Source of the DNA: Streptomyces sp. RFCAC02
GTDB lineage: Bacteria > Actinomycetota > Actinomycetes > Streptomycetales > Streptomycetaceae
Reading direction: 5' to 3'
Assembly: GCF_004193175.1 (NCBI RefSeq)
Contig: NZ_SAUH01000001.1
Coordinates: 5,551,501-5,615,500 of the forward strand
Length of the DNA: 64,000 nt
The notes beneath the pieces are model-generated. The model had not been told where the DNA came from. It searched no databases and saw only the letters and a list, made by a program, of their open reading frames with translations. Both the position numbers and the translations under genes were made by a program. Positions 37,070 to 48,842 of this stretch are shown one piece after another. Within the stretch, counting starts at the first letter, position 1; every line of letters begins with the position of its first letter.

Positions 37070-38071
37070 ATGCGCGTCACCATCGCCGACGTCGCCCGTA
37101 CGGCGGCCGTCAGCAAGACGACCGTCTCGCGGGTGCTCAACGGCAAGGGCGAGGTCGACGCCGAGACCGCGGAACGGGTCCGCGCCGTCATCGCCGACCT
37201 CGGGTACGTCCCCAGCTCCCGCGCCGTCGGCCTGGCACGCGGCAGCAGCCACACGATCGCCATGCTCGTCCCCTCGCTCACCTGGCCCTGGGTCGGCGAG
37301 ATGGTGCAAGGCGTGGCCGACGTGGTGGAGGCCGCCGGCTACGGGCTGCTGCTCTGCACCTGCAACCGGGGCGAGGGGTCGATGGCGCAGTTCACGAGCC
37401 AGGTGTCGGCGCGCGCGTTCGACGGGGTGCTCGTCATCGAGCCGGAGAACACCCTCGGCGCGCTCGCCTCGCTGCACCAGCAGGGCCTGCCGCTCGTCAT
37501 GATCGACGACCGGGGGCAGCGCCCCGACTTCCCGTCGGTCGTCACCACCAACGCCCGGGGTGCCGCCGGAGCCGCCGCGCACCTGCTGGCCTCCGGGCGG
37601 CGCGCACCCCTCACCATCACCGGGCCGCCGCGGTTCGGCTGTGTCCGGGACCGCACCGGCGGGTTCGCCGACACCCTGCGCGAGTGGGGTGTCGAGCAGC
37701 CCGAACGCCACGTACTCACCGGGGACTTCACCGTCCGCCGCGGCCAGACGCTGGTCGAGCGGGCACTCGCCGACGGGCTCGTCTTCGACTCCGTCTTCGC
37801 CCACAACGACCTCAGCGCCACCGGCGCCCTGTACGCCCTGCGGAGCGCGGGCCGCAGCGTCCCCGACGACGTGGCCGTCATCGGTTTCGACGACATCCCC
37901 CTCGCCTCCTACACCGAGCCGCCACTCACCACCGTCCGCCAGCCGATGCGGGCGATGGGCGAGGCGGCGGCCCGCCGCCTGCTCGACCACCTCGGCGGGA
38001 CGACCCCACTGGAGCCGGTGCCGGTCGTGCTGCCCACCGAACTCGTCATCCGGTCCTCAGCGCCGGGCTGA
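37070..38071 (+). CDS. LacI-family transcriptional repressor (locus 2)
   Basis: Complete LacI-type repressor of 333 residues. The helix-turn-helix is at 4-24 (IADVARTAAVSKTTVSRVLNG), followed by the hinge segment SSRAVGLARGSSHTIAMLVPSL and the sugar-binding domain (DGVLVIEPENTLG, FDSVFAHNDLSATGALYAL, VIGFDDIPLASYTEPPLTTVRQP). The ATG at 37070 has GAGGA (37056-37060) and places the HTH at the very start, as normal. It lies directly upstream of, and in line with, the second Opp-type importer and a GH1 gene, so it is the likely local regulator. A perfect palindrome in its own leader suggests autoregulation. The effector is probably a disaccharide or its cleavage product. Confidence 0.9.
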   Translation: MRVTIADVARTAAVSKTTVSRVLNGKGEVDAETAERVRAVIADLGYVPSSRAVGLARGSSHTIAMLVPSLTWPWVGEMVQGVADVVEAAGYGLLLCTCNRGEGSMAQFTSQVSARAFDGVLVIEPENTLGALASLHQQGLPLVMIDDRGQRPDFPSVVTTNARGAAGAAAHLLASGRRAPLTITGPPRFGCVRDRTGGFADTLREWGVEQPERHVLTGDFTVRRGQTLVERALADGLVFDSVFAHNDLSATGALYALRSAGRSVPDDVAVIGFDDIPLASYTEPPLTTVRQPMRAMGEAAARRLLDHLGGTTPLEPVPVVLPTELVIRSSAPG

Positions 38072-38085
38072 CGGCACCCGCCCAC

Positions 38086-38133
38086 CCGTACCACCGCGCA
38101 CGCGCGGTACGGCCGCGCCATGGGACGGCGCGG
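38086..38133 (+). terminator. imperfect hairpins after lacI
   Basis: CCGTACC (38086-38092) pairs with GGTACGG (38106-38112), and a second arm pair, CCGCGCC (38113-38119) with GGCGCGG (38127-38133), follows directly. These could reduce read-through from lacI into the importer, implying that the importer has its own promoter in the 173-bp gap, though none was recognised. Confidence 0.35.
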
Positions 38134-38244
38134 TCCCGCGCGCCCGCCACGTCACATCACCAGCAGCACGGTCGCGCCCGCCGACGCCGTTTTCCGCGCG
38201 CCCGACGGCACCGCCGTGCCCACCCACCGCCACCGGAGGTACCC

Positions 38245-39924
38245 ATGAGAGTCCGCACGCGTCCCCGAAGAGCGCTCACCGCCACGGTCGGTGTGCTGGC
38301 CGCCCTCACCCTGCTCGCCGCATGCGGTGGCGGGGGCGGCGCCACCGGCTCCGGCGGCGGCGACGGGGTGCTCACCGTCGGCATGCCGAACGGGCCGCAG
38401 GCCGACAACAGCAACCCGTTCCTCGGCACTTCGGCGGGCGCCTCCCTCGGCTACCGGGCGATGATCTACGAACCGCTGGCCATGACCAACCTCGTGCGCC
38501 CCGACCAGGAGCCCAAGCCGTGGCTCGCCACCTCATGGGAGTGGAACGAGGACTTCACCGAGGTGGTCCTCACCGTCAACACCGAGCCGACCTGGTCGGA
38601 CGGCGAGGCGTTCGGCGCGGAGGACGTCGCGTTCACCTTCTCGCTGCTGCGCGACAACCCGGCCCTGAACGAGGCGGGCGTGCCCTACCAGGACGTCACC
38701 CAGGACGGGGACACCGTCACCCTCACGTTCGAGACGTCCCAGTACGTCAACCAGACCCGCATCCTCGACACCTACATCGTCCCCGAGCACATATGGGCGG
38801 ACATCGAGGCGCCCGAGACGTTCGAGAACCAGGACCCGGTCGGGACCGGCCCCTACGTCCTGGACACCTTCACCCCGCAGACCGTCACGCTGAAGCGCCG
38901 CGACACCTACTGGCAGGACCTGCCGCAGGTGGAGGAGCTGCGCTACACGTCCTACAACGACAACAACGCCCAGACGACCGCCCTCGCGAACGGCGACACC
39001 GAGTGGTCGTACGTCTTCATGCCGGACTACGAGCAGGTCTTCATCGAGCGCGACCCGGACCACCACAAGCTGTGGTTCCCCACCGGCCTCGGCATCCACG
39101 GACTCTGGATCAACAACGAGGTGGCGCCGTTCGACGACCCGGCGCTGCGCCGCGCCATGTCGCTCGTCATCGACCGGGCCGCCATCAGCGAGCAGGCCCA
39201 CGCCGGTCTGTACCCGCTGCTGGAGAACCCGACAGGACTTCCGCTGCCGGCCGGCGCGTCGTTCCTCGCCCCCGAGTACCAGGGGGAGACGCAGGAGGTC
39301 GACGTCGCGGCGGCGAAGGACATCCTCGACGAGGCCGGCTACACCCTCGACGGCGACACGCTGCGCACTCCCGAGGGCGACCCGGTCTCCCTGACCCTCA
39401 CCGACCCGGCGGGCTGGTCCGACTACCTGACGGGCCTGTCGATCATCTCCGACAACCTGAAGGAGATCGGCATCGAGGCCACCGTCGAGACGCAGACCGT
39501 CGACGCGTGGACGGACGACGTGAACAACGGCGACTTCGACGCCACCCTGCACTGGACCAACACCGGCGCGACGCCGTACGACATGTACCAGAACATCATG
39601 GACGGCGAGCTGTACAAGCCGGTCGGTGAGTCGTCCCCCGGCGGCAACTTCGGGCGGTACCGGAACGACGAGGCGACCGCCGCACTGGCCGACTACCGCA
39701 ACGCCAGTGACGAGGAAGCCCGTACCGAGGCGCTGTACACGCTCCAGCGCATCCTCGTCGAGGACGTGCCGATGATCCCGACCGTCGCGGGGCCCATCGG
39801 CGCCGAGTACAGCACGAAGAACTGGATCGGCTGGCCCACCGACGTCGACCCGTACGCCACCCCGCAGCCCACGCAGCGCGGCGCCCTGGACGTCGTCCTG
39901 CACCTGCGGCCCGCCGAGGGCTGA
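38245..39924 (+). CDS. extracellular substrate-binding lipoprotein, SBP_bac_5 family (locus 2)
   Basis: Binding protein of 559 residues. The signal peptide ends in the lipobox LLAACG (C27), followed by a Gly-rich linker. Family core segments are [57 protein letters not shown] and [17 protein letters not shown]. Its layout and neighbours parallel those of the locus 1 protein, but sequence similarity is limited mostly to the core. The associated GH1 enzyme points to a beta-glucoside or beta-mannoside ligand rather than a peptide. GGAGG (38235-38239) lies 5 bases before the ATG. A stable hairpin between this gene and the ATPase gene could raise its expression over the rest of the operon. Confidence 0.88.
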   Translation: MRVRTRPRRALTATVGVLAALTLLAACGGGGGATGSGGGDGVLTVGMPNGPQADNSNPFLGTSAGASLGYRAMIYEPLAMTNLVRPDQEPKPWLATSWEWNEDFTEVVLTVNTEPTWSDGEAFGAEDVAFTFSLLRDNPALNEAGVPYQDVTQDGDTVTLTFETSQYVNQTRILDTYIVPEHIWADIEAPETFENQDPVGTGPYVLDTFTPQTVTLKRRDTYWQDLPQVEELRYTSYNDNNAQTTALANGDTEWSYVFMPDYEQVFIERDPDHHKLWFPTGLGIHGLWINNEVAPFDDPALRRAMSLVIDRAAISEQAHAGLYPLLENPTGLPLPAGASFLAPEYQGETQEVDVAAAKDILDEAGYTLDGDTLRTPEGDPVSLTLTDPAGWSDYLTGLSIISDNLKEIGIEATVETQTVDAWTDDVNNGDFDATLHWTNTGATPYDMYQNIMDGELYKPVGESSPGGNFGRYRNDEATAALADYRNASDEEARTEALYTLQRILVEDVPMIPTVAGPIGAEYSTKNWIGWPTDVDPYATPQPTQRGALDVVLHLRPAEG

Positions 39925-39940
39925 GCCCGCCCGCTCCACC

Positions 39941-39974
39941 GGCCCGTCCGGCGCCGCCCCGCGCCGGACGGGCC
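39941..39974 (+). terminator. intercistronic hairpin after the binding-protein gene
   Basis: Perfect 14-bp stem GGCCCGTCCGGCGC (39941-39954) with its complement at 39961-39974 and a CGCCCC loop, 17 bp past the stop. In importer operons such hairpins usually act as partial terminators or mRNA stabilisers that give more binding protein than membrane subunits. Locus 1 has only 9 bp at the same place and no hairpin. Confidence 0.65.
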
Positions 39975-40014
39975 CCGCCGCCACCGCAGCCGCCGTACGA
40001 CAGGACACCCCGCC

Positions 40015-41109
40015 ATGCCCGAAACCACCGAACCGCCGCCCGCCACCGCGGCGCCCACCGCCCCGGCCGACCGTCCCGTGGTGCTGGAAGCGACCGGCCT
40101 GAGCAAGCACTTCCCCGTACGCCGCACCCTGCGCACCATCGCCGACCGCGGCCGTCCCGTCGTCCACGCCGTCGACGACGTGTCGCTGACCCTGCGCCGG
40201 GGCACCGTCACCGCGATCGTCGGCGAGTCCGGATCGGGGAAGTCCACCGTCGCGCGCCTCCTCGCCCAGCTCATGCCGGCGACGTCGGGGAGCCTGCTGC
40301 TCGGCGGCCGGTCGGTCCGCGCCACCCGCGGCCGGGCCTTCCGCTCCTGGTGCCGCGAGGTCCAGCTCATCTTCCAGGACCCGTTCGGCTCCCTGAACCC
40401 GACCCACACGATCCGCTACCACCTCACCCGCGCCCTGCGCATCCACGGCCGCGCCGGCCGCACCGCCGCCGACCTCGACCGGGCGCTCGCCGCCCTCCTG
40501 GCCCGCGTCCACCTCACACCGGCCGAGCGGTACCTCGACGCGTTCCCGCACGAGCTGTCCGGCGGCCAGCGCCAGCGTGTCGCGATCGCCCGCGCCATGG
40601 CGGCCGAGCCGAAGGTGCTGCTCGCCGACGAGCCGGTGTCCATGCTGGACGTGTCGATCCGCCTCGGCATCCTCAACCTGCTGCGCGACCTCAAGGAACG
40701 GCTCGACCTGGCGGTCCTCTACATCACCCACGACATCGCCTCGGCCCGCTACTTCGCCGACGAGACGCTCGTGATGTACGCGGGCCGCGTCGTCGAGGGC
40801 GGTGACAGTGAGACCGTCACCCAGCGCCCGGCGCACCCGTACACGCGGCTCCTCGTCGGCTCAGCGCCCGACCCCGACCGCGTGGCGGCGCCCGCGGACG
40901 AGGCCGACGAGGAGGGCGCGGGGGAGCCCCCGAGCCTCATCACCCCGCCCGCCGGCTGCCGCTTCCACCCCCGCTGTCCCGCCGCGATGGAGCGCTGCCG
41001 CACCGAACTGCCGCCCCGCTTCGACCTGCCGGACGGCCAGTGGGCCGCCTGCTGGCTGTACGACGGGGCCGCCGGCCGTCCCGCGGCGAGTGAGGAGCGC
41101 CCCGCATGA
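40015..41109 (+). CDS. ABC transporter ATPase, DppF type (locus 2)
   Basis: ATPase of 364 residues. Walker A is GESGSGKST near 73-81, the Q-loop is in [12 protein letters not shown], the signature is [15 protein letters not shown] and Walker [23 protein letters not shown] and [14 protein letters not shown] closely parallel the locus 1 protein. It differs in carrying the C-terminal oligopeptide-transporter extension with the cysteine cluster [14 protein letters not shown] (C315 onward). An Ala/Pro-rich N-terminal stretch of about 20 residues precedes the first beta strand. Its position, before both permeases, differs from locus 1, where it follows them. The stop overlaps the next start (ATGA). 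Confidence 0.9.
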   Translation: MPETTEPPPATAAPTAPADRPVVLEATGLSKHFPVRRTLRTIADRGRPVVHAVDDVSLTLRRGTVTAIVGESGSGKSTVARLLAQLMPATSGSLLLGGRSVRATRGRAFRSWCREVQLIFQDPFGSLNPTHTIRYHLTRALRIHGRAGRTAADLDRALAALLARVHLTPAERYLDAFPHELSGGQRQRVAIARAMAAEPKVLLADEPVSMLDVSIRLGILNLLRDLKERLDLAVLYITHDIASARYFADETLVMYAGRVVEGGDSETVTQRPAHPYTRLLVGSAPDPDRVAAPADEADEEGAGEPPSLITPPAGCRFHPRCPAAMERCRTELPPRFDLPDGQWAACWLYDGAAGRPAASEERPA

Positions 41110-42085
41110 GGTACTTCGCCCAACGCCTGCTCTTCTACGCGGTCACCGCCTGGGCCGCCATCACCATCAACTTCTTCATCCCCCGCCTCATGCCGGGCGA
41201 CCCCGTCCAGTCCCTCATCAACCGCTACCAGGGCCAGTTGAGCACCCAGGCCATCGACTCGCTGCGCACGCTGTTCGGCCTGGACGAGCAGCAGTCGCTG
41301 TGGCAGCAGTACCTCGACTACTGGGGCAACCTGTTCGACGGCGACCTCGGCACCTCGTTCACCTACTTCCCGACGGGCGTCGCGGACATCATCGGCCAGA
41401 GCATGCCGTGGACGCTGACCCTGATGGGGATCACGACCGTCCTCGGCTTCCTCCTCGGCACCGGCGTCGGCATCCTCGCCGGCTGGCGGCGCGGCTCGTG
41501 GCTCGACGCGATGCTGCCGGTGACGACGTTCTTCTCCGCGATCCCCTACTTCTGGCTCGGGCTCATCGCCATCACCGTGTTCGCCGTCCAGTGGCCGCTG
41601 TTCCCCGCGTCCGGCGGCTACGACACGGGGCTCGTGCCCGAGCTGAGCTGGCCGTTCATCTCCAGCGCGATCGAGCACGGCCTGCTGCCCGGCATCACGA
41701 TCATCATCAGCTCGGTGGCCGGCTGGATCCTCGGCATGCGCAACATGATGGTGTCCGTCTCCGCGGAGGACTACGTGCTCGTCGCCCAGGCGAAGGGCCT
41801 GTCGGAACGGCGCGTCATGTTCTCCTACGCCGCGCGCAACGCGATCCTCCCCAGCATCTCCAACTTCGCCCTGTCCCTCGGCTTCATCGTCGGCGGCACC
41901 CTGCTGGTCGAGATGGTCTTCTCCTACCCGGGCATCGGCTACGTCCTCTTCCAGGGGGTCGGCGCGAAGGACTACCCGCTCATGCAGGGCGTCTTCCTCT
42001 TCGTCACGCTCGCCGTCCTCGCGGCGAACCTGCTGGCCGACGTCGTCTACCTGCTCCTCGACCCGCGCACCCGCCGGGAGGCGTC

Positions 42086-42089
<4 letters not shown>
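41106..42089 (+). CDS. ABC transporter permease, DppB/OppB type (locus 2)
   Basis: Membrane subunit of 327 residues, colinear with the locus 1 DppB. The N-terminal signature is [32 protein letters not shown], the EAA loop [29 protein letters not shown], and the C-terminus [13 protein letters not shown]. Six membrane helices are expected. It overlaps the ATPase gene upstream and the DppC gene downstream by ATGA, so all are translationally coupled. The close similarity in the ATPase-contact loop to locus 1 suggests that the two importers descend from one ancestral system. Confidence 0.9.
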
Positions 42090-43104
<1,015 letters not shown>

Positions 43105-43108
<4 letters not shown>

Positions 43109-44097
43109 CGAGCGAAGCGGTCCTCGACATCCGCGGCCTGACCGTGGACTACGGTCTCGGCGCCGGCGCGGTGCACGCCGTCCGGGACATCGACCTGACG
43201 CTGCGCCGCGGCGAGGTCCTCGGCCTGGCGGGGGAGTCCGGCAGCGGCAAGTCCACGCTGGCGTACGCCGTCACGCGGCTCCTGTCGCCGCCCGGCGTGA
43301 TCACGGGCGGCGAGGTCCTGTACAGCCCGCGCCAGGGCGGCACCACCGACATCCTGTCCCTCGGCAGCGAGGAACTGCGGGCGTTCCGCTGGCAGGAGAT
43401 CTCCCTCGTCTTCCAGGGCGCCATGAACTCCCTGAACCCGGTGCACACCGTCCGCGCCCAGCTCACGGACGTGCTCAAGGCCCACCGGCCCGGCATGAGC
43501 CGCAGGGAGCGCACCGACCGGGCCGCCGAACTCCTCGCGCTCGTCGGCATCTCCGCCGACCGCCTCGGCAGCTACCCGCACCAGTTGTCCGGCGGCATGC
43601 GGCAGCGGGTCATGATCGCGATGGCCCTCGCCCTCGACCCCGAGATCGTCATCCTCGACGAGCCGACGACCGCGCTGGACGTCGTGATGCAGCGGCAGAT
43701 CCTGCGGCAGCTCACCCGGCTGCGCGGCGAACTCGACTTCTCCGTGGTGTTCATCACGCACGACATCTCGCTGCTGGTCGAGTTCTCCGACCGGATCGCG
43801 ATCATGTATGGCGGCCGGATCGTCGAGCAGGCGGGCGCACGGGAGATCTACGAATCGGCCCATCACCCTTACAGCGACGGCCTGTTGCACTCGTTCCCCG
43901 CCCTGCACGGGCCGCGCAGGGAGCTGTCGGGGATCCCCGGGTCGCCGCCGGATCTGACGGCGATGCCGGAGGGGTGTGCGTTCCACCCGCGCTGCCCGCG
44001 TAGGTTCGACCCGTGCGACCGGCACGTCCCGGTACTCACGCCGCCCGCTCCGGGCGGCGACCGTACCGTCGCCTGCTGGCTGCACACGGACCGCTGA
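43105..44097 (+). CDS. ABC transporter ATPase, DppD type (locus 2)
   Basis: ATPase of 330 residues. Walker A is GESGSGKST, the Q-loop is in LVFQGAMNSLNP (the QGAMNSLNP form is shared with the locus 1 fusion), the signature is LSGGMRQRVMIAMAL and Walker B is IVILDEPTTALD. The C-terminal extension contains the cysteine cluster CAFHPRCPRRFDPCD (C291 onward), a likely iron-sulfur or zinc site of oligopeptide ATPases. It starts at a GTG within the DppC stop. The GH1 gene follows 73 bp downstream. Confidence 0.9.
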
Positions 44098-44170
44098 GGG
44101 TCCCCGAGGCGTGCCCGAGGGCGTGCACGCCGATCCGCACACGCACCACCGACAGGAGCGAGCACCGCAC

Positions 44171-45607
44171 ATGACCTCCTCGACCCCTTCCCCGACCGGC
44201 CGCCAGGACGGTCCGCCCGCGCCCATGGCCTTCCCCGCGCTCGCCCGTGACTTCCGGTGGGGCGTGGCGACCTCGTCCTACCAGATCGAGGGCGCCGTGG
44301 ACGAGGACGGCCGCGGCCCCTCGATCTGGGACACCTTCTGCCGCGTCCCCGGCGCCGTCGTGGGCGGTGAGAACGGTGACGTGGCCTGCGACCACTACCA
44401 CCGCGTGCCCGAGGACGTGGACATCATCGCGGGCCTCGGCGTGGACACCTACCGCTTCTCCCTCGCGTGGCCCCGCATCCAGCCCGGCGGGCGCGGCCCG
44501 GCGAACGCGGCGGGCGTCGCGTTCTACGACCGGCTCGTCGACACCCTCCTGGACCGGGGCATCACGCCCTGGATCACGCTCTACCACTGGGACCTGCCGC
44601 AGGAGCTGGAGGACGCGGGCGGCTGGCCGGCGCGCGACACGGCGTACCGGTTCGCCGACTACGCCGAGCTGGCCCACGACGCCCTCGGCGACCGGGTCGT
44701 CCACTGGACCACGCTGAACGAGCCGTGGTGCTCGGCCATGCTGGGCTACGAGAACGGCATCCACGCGCCGGGCCGCAAGGACTTCGGCGCGGCCATGCAC
44801 GCCGTCCACCACCTGCTGCTCGGCCACGGCCTGGCGGCGGCCCGCATCCGCGAGCGGCACACCGGCCCGCTGGAGCTCGGCATCACCCTCAACACGGGCC
44901 ACTTCGTGCCGGCCACGGACTCCGAGGCCGACCGGGAGGCGCGGCGCATCGCGGACGGGCTGAGCAACCGCATCTACCTCGACCCGCTGGTCCACGGCCG
45001 CTACCCGGAGGACGTCACGGCCGACCTCGCGGCGCGCGGCGTGACGATGCCGGTCCAGGACGGCGACCTGGAGATCATCTCCGCGCCGCTCGACATCCTG
45101 GGCATCAACTACTACTCCAGCCACCGCTCGTCCGGCACGGACGAGAACGGCGCGACGACCGGCGAGGACGGCCTGCCGGTCGTCCGCAGCGTGCCCTACG
45201 GCCGCCCGCGCACCGCGATGGACTGGGAGATCGTCCCCGAGGGGCTGACGGACCTGCTCACGCGGCTGCACGACGACTACGGCCTGCCGATGATCATCAC
45301 GGAGAACGGTGCCGCGTTCGACGACGTCGCCGAGGAGGACGGCAGCGTCCACGACGCGGACCGCACCGCCTACCTGGTGGACCACATCGGTGCCGTCGCC
45401 GCGGCGCGCGAGGCGGGTGTCGACATGCGCGGCTACTTCGCCTGGTCCCTCTTCGACAACTTCGAGTGGGCCGAGGGGTACGCGAAGCGGTTCGGCATCG
45501 TGCGCGTGGACTACGACACGCAGCGGCGGACCGTGAAGGACAGCGGCCGGTGGTTCGCCGACAGCGTCCGGCTGACCCGCGAGGCGGGCGAGGGCACGGC
45601 GGGCTGA
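44171..45607 (+). CDS. beta-glucosidase-type glycoside hydrolase, GH1 (locus 2)
   Basis: Cytoplasmic GH1 enzyme of 478 residues. The acid/base is E184 in TTLNEPWC and the nucleophile E378 in IITENGAAF. The N-terminal FRWGVATSSYQIEGAVDEDGRG and the C-terminal GYFAWSLFDNFEWAEGYAKRFGI are diagnostic. GH1 enzymes of this type act on cellobiose and related beta-glucosides, some also on beta-mannosides or beta-galactosides, and the exact choice cannot be read here. AGGAGC lies about 11 bases before the ATG. It ends the locus 2 operon, hydrolysing what the importer brings in. A terminator follows directly. Confidence 0.92.
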   Translation: MTSSTPSPTGRQDGPPAPMAFPALARDFRWGVATSSYQIEGAVDEDGRGPSIWDTFCRVPGAVVGGENGDVACDHYHRVPEDVDIIAGLGVDTYRFSLAWPRIQPGGRGPANAAGVAFYDRLVDTLLDRGITPWITLYHWDLPQELEDAGGWPARDTAYRFADYAELAHDALGDRVVHWTTLNEPWCSAMLGYENGIHAPGRKDFGAAMHAVHHLLLGHGLAAARIRERHTGPLELGITLNTGHFVPATDSEADREARRIADGLSNRIYLDPLVHGRYPEDVTADLAARGVTMPVQDGDLEIISAPLDILGINYYSSHRSSGTDENGATTGEDGLPVVRSVPYGRPRTAMDWEIVPEGLTDLLTRLHDDYGLPMIITENGAAFDDVAEEDGSVHDADRTAYLVDHIGAVAAAREAGVDMRGYFAWSLFDNFEWAEGYAKRFGIVRVDYDTQRRTVKDSGRWFADSVRLTREAGEGTAG

Positions 45608-45623
45608 CGGCGGACGCCACCGC

Positions 45624-45660
45624 GACGGTGGGAGGCCCGCGCCACGGGCCTCCCACCGTC
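45624..45660. terminator. bidirectional terminator
   Basis: Perfect 16-bp stem GACGGTGGGAGGCCCG (45624-45639) with its complement at 45645-45660 and a CGCCA loop, between the convergent GH1 and Vat-like genes. Confidence 0.85.
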
Positions 45661-45665
45661 CCGTC

Positions 45666-46334
45666 TCACCGCTGAGCCGGTGCCCCCGCCGCGCCGGGGG
45701 CCGCCCTCTCCAGGTCGTCGACGCCGCCGGACATGATCGTGCGGATGTGGTCGGTGATGTGGGGGAGCGGCCAGTCCCACCAGGCCACGGCCAGGAGACG
45801 TTCCACCTCGGCGTCGTCGTACCGTCTGCGGACGATCCGGGCGGGATTGCCGCCGGCGATGCCGTAGTCGGGGACGTCGGCGGTGACGACGGAACCGGCG
45901 GCGACGATCGCCCCGTGACCGATGCGGACCCCCGGCATCACCGTCGTCCCGTGGCCGAGCCAGACGTCGTTGCCGAGCACGGTGTCGCCCCGGCCGGGCA
46001 GGCCGGTGATGAGGTCGGCGTGTTCGCCCCAGGAGCCGCCCATGATCGGGAACGGGAAGGTCGAGGGGCCGTCCATGCGGTGGTTGGCGCCGTTCATGAG
46101 GAACCGCACGCCCGTGCCCAGCGCGCAGAACTTCCCGATCACCAGCCTCTCGGGGCCGTAGTGGTACAGGACGTTGCGGGTCTCGAAGGCGGTCGGGTCG
46201 TCGGGGTCGTCGTAGTAGGAGAACTCACCGGCCTCGATGAGGGGCGAGGTGATGAGCGGTTTCAGCAGCACCACGCGCGGTTGGTGGGGCATCGGGTGCA
46301 GGACGGTCGGATCTGCGGGGACGGGTGCGGGCAT
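45666..46334 (-). CDS. Vat-like xenobiotic acetyltransferase
   Basis: Left-handed beta-helix acetyltransferase of 222 residues in the CatB/Vat group, which acetylates streptogramin A or chloramphenicol. FCALGTGVRFLMNGANHRMDG contains the expected catalytic His at residue 85, close to H82 of Vat(D). FPFPIMGGSW, GNDVWLGHGTTVMPGV and HGAIVAAGSVVTADVPDYGIAGGNPARIVRRR are hexapeptide-repeat segments of the family. The N-terminal 15-20 residues may not be translated, since ATG codons follow at residue 15. It lies 60 bp after an ABC-F gene on the same strand, and the two probably form one resistance operon. A role in self-resistance or in modifying some other metabolite remains possible. Confidence 0.82.
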   Translation of the reverse strand: MPAPVPADPTVLHPMPHQPRVVLLKPLITSPLIEAGEFSYYDDPDDPTAFETRNVLYHYGPERLVIGKFCALGTGVRFLMNGANHRMDGPSTFPFPIMGGSWGEHADLITGLPGRGDTVLGNDVWLGHGTTVMPGVRIGHGAIVAAGSVVTADVPDYGIAGGNPARIVRRRYDDAEVERLLAVAWWDWPLPHITDHIRTIMSGGVDDLERAAPGAAGAPAQR

Positions 46335-46394
46335 GCGGGGGCTCCGTTCCTGGGGTGTTCGCGTTCGTGATGAGCCGGGTGGTCGTCGTGGGCG

Positions 46395-48014
<1,620 letters not shown>

Positions 48015-48086
48015 ACGGGTGCTCCTGAGCGTTCGGTGACGGGGCGGCCGCCGAGGGCCGCGGGGTCGGGGAAACGCTGCGGAAGA

Positions 48087-48120
48087 GCATCGATCACTCC
48101 ACTAGTGCGACAACTGATGC
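48087..48120. promoter_or_regulatory. candidate TetR operator (dyad)
   Basis: The 8-bp palindrome CACTAGTG (48100-48107) sits exactly at the centre of a wider pair, GCATC (48087-48091) and GATGC (48116-48120). It lies between the divergent ABC-F and TetR starts. TAAGAT at 48123-48128 may be the -10 box of the TetR promoter, just beside the dyad. Confidence 0.45.
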
Positions 48121-48177
48121 GTTAAGATGATGGCACGGCACCGCCCCTCCGGGCAACCGACCCCGAGCAACCGACCT

Positions 48178-48822
48178 GTGAGCGACCGCATGACAGCGAT
48201 GCCCCCCGCGGATCCCCCGCCCCGCCGCCGTCCCGGCGGCCGTACGGCCCGCGTCCGCGCGCAGGTGCTCGACGCGGTGCTCGCGGAGCTGGGCGAGCAC
48301 GGCTACGACGGGCTCACCGTCGACGCCGTCGCCGCGCGCTCCGGCGTGCACCGCGCGACGGTCTACCGGCGCTGGGGGGATGTCGGCGGCCTCCTCGCCG
48401 ACGTGCTCGACGCCGCCGGCGACGACGACTGGCGGCCGGCCGACACCGGCTCGATCGAGGGCGACCTGACGGCGCTCAACCAGGAGATCCAGACGGCCAT
48501 GGCCGCGCGGCCGTCCGTCATGGCGGCGCTGATCGCGGCGTCGTTCCGCTCGGAGAAGGCCGCCGAGGCCCAGCGGCGGCTGTGGGACGACCGGTACACC
48601 CGCTGCGAGGAAGTCGTCCACCGGGCGGTCGGGCGCGGTGAACTGCCGCCCGGCACCGACGCGAGGCGCCTGCTCATCGCGGCCACCGCGCCGCTCTACC
48701 ACCAGCTCGTGCTGCTCCACACACCGCACGACCCGGGCCTGCCCCGGCACGCCGCCAGGGCCGCCGTGCTCGCCGGGGCGGCGGGCGCCTTCACGCCGGA
48801 TGGACCGCCGGGCGGCGGCTGA
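48178..48822 (+). CDS. TetR-family transcriptional regulator
   Basis: Regulator of about 214 residues from the GTG at 48178 (ATG at 48190 is also possible; an upstream ATG at 48127 would overlap the likely -10 box). The HTH is in VLDAVLAELGEHGYDGLTVDAVAARSGVHRATVYRRWGD, the standard TetR pattern, and the C-terminal half is the TetR_C_11-like ligand domain (SVMAALIAASFRSEKAAEAQRRLW). It is divergent from the ABC-F/Vat pair over about 160 bp and presumably represses it until a drug or metabolite binds. It is convergent with gnd. Confidence 0.87.
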   Translation: MSDRMTAMPPADPPPRRRPGGRTARVRAQVLDAVLAELGEHGYDGLTVDAVAARSGVHRATVYRRWGDVGGLLADVLDAAGDDDWRPADTGSIEGDLTALNQEIQTAMAARPSVMAALIAASFRSEKAAEAQRRLWDDRYTRCEEVVHRAVGRGELPPGTDARRLLIAATAPLYHQLVLLHTPHDPGLPRHAARAAVLAGAAGAFTPDGPPGGG

Positions 48823-48842
48823 GCGGGGCGCACGGGGCCGGG

